DNA of 64,000 bases. It comes from Pezizomycotina sp. ARF18 (Eukaryota > Ascomycota). The stretch is from NCBI GenBank assembly GCA_002224055.1, contig AZLU01000019.1, positions 247,819-311,818 on the forward strand, written 5' to 3'. The notes below the pieces were generated by a model, which ran no database searches, had not been told where the DNA came from, and worked only from the letters and a program-made list of their open reading frames with translations. Made by a program: the position numbers and the translations under genes. Below are positions 57,882-64,000 of this stretch, piece by piece (positions within the stretch are counted from its first letter, which is position 1; every line of letters begins with the position of its first letter).

Positions 57882-59782
57882 CAGGAGCGGTGCTCCTCCT
57901 TCTTCTAGCTATGTGGGCCTGAAGCGGCAGTTTTGTAAGTAGAGTGATATCCCGACACGCAGACATGGCTATCGCGAGCGCTACGCCGAAAGATACTGTA
58001 AGTGGTAAAGGGCCTGGCCATTTCCTCGGTGGATTGCGGAGGTTCAGCAAACCGCCGGACGCGGCCACTTTCAACTTCGCGACACATCGAGAGACTTGTA
58101 TTTCGCGAAATCATCCTTGCTGTTCTCTGCGGAATAGAGACTATAGCCTTATCGGCTAGCAGGTACCTAAGAGGTGGTAGAGGCAATAGAGAACTTGTCG
58201 ATGGTATCTCTCAGATACTCTTTTATCATCCAATGTAATACAGTCTTGGGAATGGGAATCTAAGACCTACTGCTTAACTCAAATAAATTGCTCCAGCTCA
58301 TACCTGATTGCTCCTCCGGAGGACGTTTGTTTACAGAAATATCAGACTTCTCATCTAGCTCAGAAAAACGAAAAGAATAGATAATAAGCTCCTCCGATCG
58401 CTTACGTCCACCTTGAAAAATGCTGGACGGGCAAAGATGTGGAAACACAATAAGAATAGTTACATGATACGGAGGAGGCGGATATATAGCAAGGATTGCC
58501 TCAAATCATAAAGTAGGAATACGAGTACTGGTCTCAGTTCCGTAATAGCCTTCTCATTGTAGTGCTATCATAGCTACGGCTGTAAATAATAACTTGATTA
58601 CACGGCTATATAAAAGCTCCGTATACTGTGTTCGCGGGAGTCCCGCGAGATACAGTGATTCGGCCCGCTAGTGCGCCTCTATATGAGCACCCTTAGGAAG
58701 GTGCGACCATACAAAACTGATTTACGAGGTATGACAGTAAGTGCCCGTTACGAAAAGCCCCTATTGATTTTATAGATTGGTGCCTATGAATACAGATACT
58801 GAGGTGAAACGTTCTCGCGTATCATAATATCGGAAAAAAAAACAGAAATTTCCTTAGAGATGTATACACCGATCAGAATACCTCTTCACACGAAGTATGA
58901 TTTCCAGATGCTACAGCTTCCGTTCATACGGCGACAAAAGCGGATAAGAATCTTTTGAGCTCATATCTCGCGAGGAGGGATGGTGGTGAACGTATGAAGG
59001 CTTTCGGCGGTTCGCTTAAGCTCCGCACACACCACCCCGAGCGGTTCGCTCAAAATATTTACATACCACAATTCACGAGCAAGCTAGCAGCAAAGTTCGA
59101 GACTCTAAATAATGTTACTTAGGCGCGTTTAAAGCAGGTATTGAGATATCTTCCGTCTGGCGAAGGGGGGAACTTTCCACGGCGATTTTACAATTAACAA
59201 AGAATATCTTCGATCCTAAATCGCGATGGATAGGATGAGATATTGAACAATACCCGTCTGCTTGACTTCAGGCATAGACACAAGATAAGTGCAAATGGAA
59301 CATCAAACTCCCCAGAATTCGTACCTATGAAGCTGGACAGAGCTCGCACGATGTTGGTGTTTGATCTTAATATTATTAAGTCGAGATTTGTTTCAAGAAG
59401 GATATTTGACGGCCAGTTTCATTTTATACAAGTGATAACAAGGTTATTAATGGAGCTTTTTTCATATTGACACATGTGTGAAGTAAGTATTAACGGAAAG
59501 ACAGTTTTGAAACGAAGAAAGACAAGAACATGAAGAAACAAGAATTGAAATGTAAAACAATCATAGGGGATCAAAGGGCAACCAAAGAACCGTGATGATG
59601 CCATAAACTTGAAACGATAGAACTATGAAGTGTAACAATCTGCCGATGAATATTAAAAGAACAATGTACTTGAAGGGAAAAAAGAATCAACTGAATAGAA
59701 ATCACGAGAGTTGAAACAAGAAAGAAGAACAGATATCCCTAAACACTTCCTCTGCTTTTCCATTATCCAACCCAATTCACCA
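57882..59782. other. Stretch without recognisable gene
   Basis: Short frames only. A local inverted motif cgcgggagtcccgcg occurs at 58632-58646. Nothing else. Confidence 0.45.
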
Positions 59783-60804
59783 TCACTTCAGGATCAACCC
59801 CGCGATAGCCGCCAAAGATAGCGTGCGCCTCTTCTTCGGACGCGTCGGAGTAGGTGGAGCACTAGCAGTGACTAGGGCGGTGGTGGTGTTGCCGTTTTGG
59901 GTTGTGTTACGACGCTCAACGTTGACGATACGCGGACGCGACATGGCGGCCGGCTCCCAGTTCCGATCGTAGTAAATGGGTTCGTCGGTTCCGATCTACC
60001 GCGCCCGTACCCATGAAGAGGTTCATCGACTCGGGCATTATAGAGACCCCGGAGTTGAACAGCATTCCGAATGGGTTGGAAACTACCGGGAGATCGCCCA
60101 GTTCGGAAACGGCCGGCGAAGCTGGGGAGGAGTAATAGTCGGAGTGGCGGGGGTGGTGATGGTGTTGGTGTTGGATGCGGTGGCGGGGAGGGCGTTGGTG
60201 GTGAGGGGCAAGGTGGCGGGACCGTCAGGATGTTCGCTTCCTTTGTTGTGGCCTTGAGTCGACGAGCCAGACTGACCGTTGACCTTGACGAGGTTGTTAT
60301 CGTTGTTGTCGACGTTGACGCCAATGTCGAGGAAGTTGTTACCGAGGAGGCTGTGCGCTGAGACAGTAGGGCCGAGCTCGCTTCCGTCTTCGTCAACATT
60401 TCCCGACGAGCCGTAAGACATCAGGCTGATAGACGAAGCGCTTCCGTTCCCTTTCCCGAGCAGGTGTTGCGCGCTCTCCTCTCCGTCGACCTTGATAGCT
60501 TCTTGGGTGACGTGCTGAAATATCCAGGGATGTCTTTAACCCCGAACTTCTTCTCGAGGATTGACTCTCCGCGGCTGTGGTTCTTGATAACGCTCTTCTT
60601 CCCCGCCTTCTTGGGCGTCAACATATCCTCAAGTGAGGTGTGATACATTTGCCCGACTGTATCGTTGGAGGTGCGCTGCGGTTCCTGTTGAGCATTCGAT
60701 TGTTCAGCGCCGGTAGTGGATGCGAAGTAGGGTACCTCCTCCAACGCTTCACGCTCCAGAAGCGGGATCATCTCCTCCTCGACAGACTTATCCGGTTTCG
60801 CCAT
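59783..60804 (-). CDS. Hypothetical low-complexity protein with basic C-terminus
   Basis: ATG at 60804: MAKPDKSVEEEMIPLLEREA, TVGQMYHTSLEDMLTPKKAG, EKKFGVKDIPGYF, then after frame changes EAIKVDGEESAQHLLGKGNG, MSYGSSGNVDEDGSELGPT, an Asn-rich NVDNNDNNLVKVNGQ, a Thr/Pro-rich stretch, PVVSNPFGMLFNSGVSIMPE, SMNLFMGTGAVD, EPIYYDRNWEPAAM, and an end PTPTRPKKRRTLSLAAIAG-LILK with stop at 59783-59785. Mostly disordered. The C-terminal KKRR next to a short hydrophobic stretch could be a nuclear signal or a tail anchor. Family unknown. Three to four frame changes. Confidence 0.45.
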
Positions 60805-61890
60805 TGTGTGAATCCTTTGCAGATCTTGCGCTTTTAGAGAACCAAAGTGTATCAAAACAAACAACCCTCGTTTCCTCTCGAGTTAATGGTTTGTTTCCTC
60901 CTCTTCGTCTAATATTTTTTATTTGAAATACAACACACTTCCTCCTAAACTCCGTAGAAACGCAACAAATATGAAATGAAGGGTGATATAAATGAGTAAA
61001 GGAGTAAAAGAGATGAAAGATAAGAGAATAGAAGAAAGCCGGTCAACAAGTAGATGCAGTTGTATATACTTTGGACTACTAATAACATCTTGGTATTTTT
61101 GATTGACTGGTTCGCATGGTTGTTCGTAAGGAATTTTTTTCGTCTGCGCTGAGTGCGCATTTTTTTTAACGCCTGCCGAAAAAAAAAAAAAGAGAGTTAG
61201 TGGGCAATTTTTTAGTGGCAGAAAAATAAAAATAAAAATGAAAATAAAAATAAATTTCTAGAATCATGTCGAAGTTTTGGAACAAAACATCCGAGAGAAT
61301 CTGAGAGAGAGGATCATTACTAGTTCAAGCTTCTAAGCGTGAAGCTGGAGGCTTCAGTACTTCCAGAGTCCTTATATAGTTTATACGTGACCTTATAGCG
61401 TCCAAGGTCGATATAAGAAGGGTAGTACATGGTCACTTATGTACACGCTACGCGGCGGGACGCGCAAGGTTGTAGTGAATATGACTGACCGATTAGGATC
61501 TATATACAATAGGAGCATTCTCAATTATCTTTATGGTGATGATAATCATATCATGCTCCTTGTTTCAATCAATCACGGTTTATATTCAGCGTGATACTGA
61601 TATATAGTAACTATATTTCTAGCTTGTTTCGGACCTTGGATCACGAGCTTGTGAGCATGTAGTTCGTTGATACTGAGATTTTTGTAGCTAATCGAAATGC
61701 TCTGTAACGAGCTCGTCAGTGGTTCGTTGTATATTAGATTGTTAAACCTCTCTAATATCATTCGCGCTATCTGTAAATGAATTCTTCACCATCATAATAC
61801 CTATAAGCAGTACTATATATTCTTGTCCTAGATACGGTCGTACGTTCACGGTCATCAACCGGGCGAGGGAACACGTTTCGCGAAGAGACC
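60805..61890. other. Intergenic, AT-rich with homopolymers
   Basis: A12 run near 61178 and a (AAAAAT)n-like run at 61224-61256. No gene recognised. Confidence 0.5.
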
Positions 61891-62327
61891 ATGATAAACG
61901 AACAGGTCTCACCTGCCACCACGACTTCAACAGAAATTCAGAGCGAGTCCTCTTCATCAGATACTCCTACTGGCTCTTGTGCAAGTTGTAAAACACCTCT
62001 CCTCCGCCTCACCCATCCATCCAACACAGACTCCGTCCTCTTACTCTGTCCGCTACCGACTGCGAACATTACACCTTCCCGAAATCTTCCTCAAAGCATA
62101 TCCGCGCGGGATGCCTGCGCTGCAGAATCTCTGGATCACATTTCCACGGACGACGACAGCGGAGTATTATTAAGGCACTAAAATCATGGTATATCTCTAC
62201 AAAGAGAAAACTTGAAAGAGGAGAGACTGTTGATGTGTTAGAGATTGATCACGGGGAGCTGGATAGCAAGGAGGTAAGGTATGTATTGTTTAGGGAGAAG
62301 CTGAAGTACGCGATGCTGATGTGTTGA
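61891..62327 (+). CDS. Hypothetical small Cys-rich protein
   Basis: ATG at 61891: MINEQVSPATTTSTEIQSES, then CASCKTPLLRLTHPSNTDS; after one frame change TDCEHYTFPKSSSKHIRAGC-LRCRISGSHFHGRRQRSIIK, ALKSWYISTKRKLERGETVD, DHGELDSKEVRYVLFREKLK, ending YAMLMC with stop at 62325-62327. Two CxxC pairs plus His residues suggest a small zinc-binding fold in front of a basic helical tail. About 145 residues. No family named. Confidence 0.4.
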
Positions 62328-62949
62328 TGGCAAGATTGGTAAACGGCCGGGAGGGAGATATATTTGAGGAAGAGAGACGAAGGTGAAATTTAATATCGTA
62401 GAAAGTTTAGAATAGCTTTGTGGTGTAGCAGCGCTCTGTGCTCCTGAAATTTCGGTTTATCATACTGAAGACTGAAGTTGGACGGGCTGGAATAATGTTA
62501 ATAGATATTCGAAATACAAACTACGGGGTTTAGTATAAGATTTGAAGACTGTAGTGCTGTGGAAAACCTAGGAATGTTGGGTCTCCCATACAGATAAGAA
62601 TTTCTTCTGCGGAGTTCTAATATGGCGTTTTCTATGATACAATTATATTGGATGCTTATTCTTATGCAACGACTAAGCGGACTGCTCGTCCAGTCATAAA
62701 TTTAGTGGCAACTTTCCGTCTGTGTTCTTCAAATGAAGCAAACATCCTAATCCTTCCAACGAAAAAACGTGTTTCTCACATCTTCAACTTTGCTACATGA
62801 CATCGCAATACAAGAATCAGAAGAGAGTTATTGATCCGTACACATTCTACTCGACACGCAGAAGCCTAAAAGTGCGACGCCACGATTGCGCTATCGATAT
62901 CAAGACAGACCTTCCGTCAATCGTTTCCGCCCTTTCCGGCATAGCAAAC
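62328..62949. other. Upstream region of the BTB-like gene
   Basis: No further gene. The open frame continues upstream of 62950 to 62797 without a stop, so a longer N-terminus is possible. Confidence 0.4.
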
Positions 62950-64000
62950 ATGTCGGTCTCAAACTCGTTCGCTCACTCCTTCCAGAGCAACCAATCTTCA
63001 GCCTCCACCGCCGGTTCCGAAACCCCCACCCCGAGAATCTACCCATCCGGTAATGGCCGCCACTTCGCCGCCGATGCAAACGGCAACGTCGTGATCCTCA
63101 CGCTACCGAACTGGCGAGACTCCGTCCAAGTCTCGAGAGTCTGCTCTCTCTCGTCTCCGACGTCTTCCGCGCTATGCTCTCGAGCCCGTGGTCAGAGACG
63201 CAAGTCCGTTCTGACGCCTTCAAGCACATTAAACTGCACTTCTCCTTCGAAGCCGTCGCGTGGCTCATGTCGCGCTTCCACTACACTCCTTCCGCAAAGT
63301 ACGCGGAGTTTAACTTGGACGACATCACACCGGCTGTTTTGGAGCAGGTGTTTATCATTGTGGATATGTATAATCTCGACGTTATTCAGGTTAGGTTGGA
63401 TAGGGAGTTAGAGGGGTATTGCGCGAGATTGTTGGAGAATTTCCATGTTCCGTTGAATGTTGAGGAAAAGGAGGGGACTAGGGAGTGGTTGAACTTCATC
63501 GCGGATAAGGAGCTGGTCGAGCTGGCGTTTACGTGGCTTACTATTGGCGCGCTGAAGAGGGACGATAAAATTATCAATAGGGCACTTCCGGCTATTGTGC
63601 TCGGAGCGGATACGCAGAACGCGAAGGGTTATTTGGGGTATTCTTCGGCGGATCGTGTTGTTTCTGACCACGTTCCTTTTCAAGTCGCTAGTAAGCTTGC
63701 CTTGCTTGAAATGAGCATATATCCCGGTGAAGAAGACTTTGACGACTAAATTCATTCCTATTGTCTAGAGCGTCTTCAAACATTCCGTTCCAACATACTC
63801 TCCGAGATTTACGCCTCCATTACCGCCGAAACGAATCGCATCTACGAGCTCAAAGTGGAAGGACTTTGCAGTTGCGAGCAGCACTCCAACGGCCGCAGCG
63901 GTCACGGTCCCATGAGTCCGGTGACCAGTGCCACTCCGCATCGCACTCGCTCTGTGAAACCGTCAACACTGCGCGTTTATCGCGCATCACGGGACTTGGT
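62950..64000 (+). CDS. BTB/POZ-like domain protein, runs off the window
   Basis: ATG at 62950: MSVSNSFAHSFQSNQSSAS, a Ser/Thr-rich start. GRHFAADANGNVVILTLPNW then, one frame change later, SLESLLSLVSDVFRAMLSS-PWSET, matching the BTB core (S.VF..M....F.E). AFKHIKLHFSFEAVAWLMSR, AVLEQVFIIVDMYNLDVIQV, WLNFIADKELVELAFTWLTI and GALKRDDKIINRALPAIVLG follow. A likely intron (63730-63774, gtgaag...gtctag) joins YP to ERLQTFRSNILSEIYASITA, then ELKVEGLCSCEQHSNGR. No stop before 64000, so the gene is 3'-truncated by the window edge. Fungal BTB proteins of this type are of unknown function; some bind Cul3. The start could also be the ATG at 62797. Confidence 0.6.

Noticed and set aside
58632-58646. Short palindrome cgcgggagtcccgcg as a terminator or operator
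   Set aside because: Too short and isolated, with no adjacent gene.
1-64000. tRNA, rRNA, CRISPR array, riboswitch
   Set aside because: No T-loop-like GTTCRA context with matching acceptor stems, no rRNA core motifs and no regularly spaced repeats were found by eye. A tRNAscan/Infernal run would be decisive.

Overview
The window looks like nuclear DNA of a filamentous ascomycete (Pezizomycotina). Genes on both strands carry short spliceosomal introns (about 50-150 bp, GTRNGT...YAG). Characteristic fungal families are present: rhodopsin-domain membrane proteins, a STAND/NLR receptor with ankyrin repeats, and an OPT oligopeptide transporter. A Ty1/Copia element is bleached to very low GC in the manner of repeat-induced point mutation (RIP). 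I saw no rRNA, tRNA or CRISPR. The exact class (Leotiomycetes, Dothideomycetes and so on) cannot be fixed from the sequence alone.

Layout. About 1-20.6 kb is an accessory region. It holds at least seven members or fragments of F-box/LRR-like families in mixed orientation, a decayed CorA-like gene, a LINE fragment, a 90-105 bp inverted-repeat pair, an AT-rich low-complexity patch and a secreted CAP/PR-1 gene. From 21.1 to 25.2 kb two related genes, each joining a GNAT acetyltransferase domain to an ankyrin-like region, face each other tail to tail. From 25.80 to 30.56 kb lies one Copia LTR element with both LTRs, a 5-bp target duplication and heavy RIP. From 31 to 35.1 kb are two low-complexity hypothetical genes. 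From 35.4 to 41.7 kb on the minus strand is one long NLR gene: STAND N-terminal domain, NACHT, ankyrin repeats, Cys-rich finger. Two rhodopsin-domain genes follow (42.7-44.7 and 46.5-47.7 kb), then a 4.5 kb stretch without recognisable genes. The OPT gene lies at 52.3-55.3 kb. Smaller genes lie at 57.3-57.9, 59.8-60.8 and 61.9-62.3 kb, and a BTB-like gene runs off the right edge.

A striking property of the window is that otherwise well-preserved proteins (NLR, OPT, CAP, rhodopsin, GNAT-ankyrin) change reading frame every few hundred bases, mostly by single bases and with few in-frame stops. This fits residual indel error in a long-read assembly at least as well as mass pseudogenisation. It limits what can be said about whether individual genes are intact, so gene bounds below are spans of homologous reading frames and not clean CDS models.

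Functionally, the set (F-box adaptors, NLR, ankyrin proteins, rhodopsin-domain receptors, secreted CAP protein, peptide transporter) is typical of a rapidly evolving environment-sensing and non-self-response compartment. There is no operon-like linkage between them.
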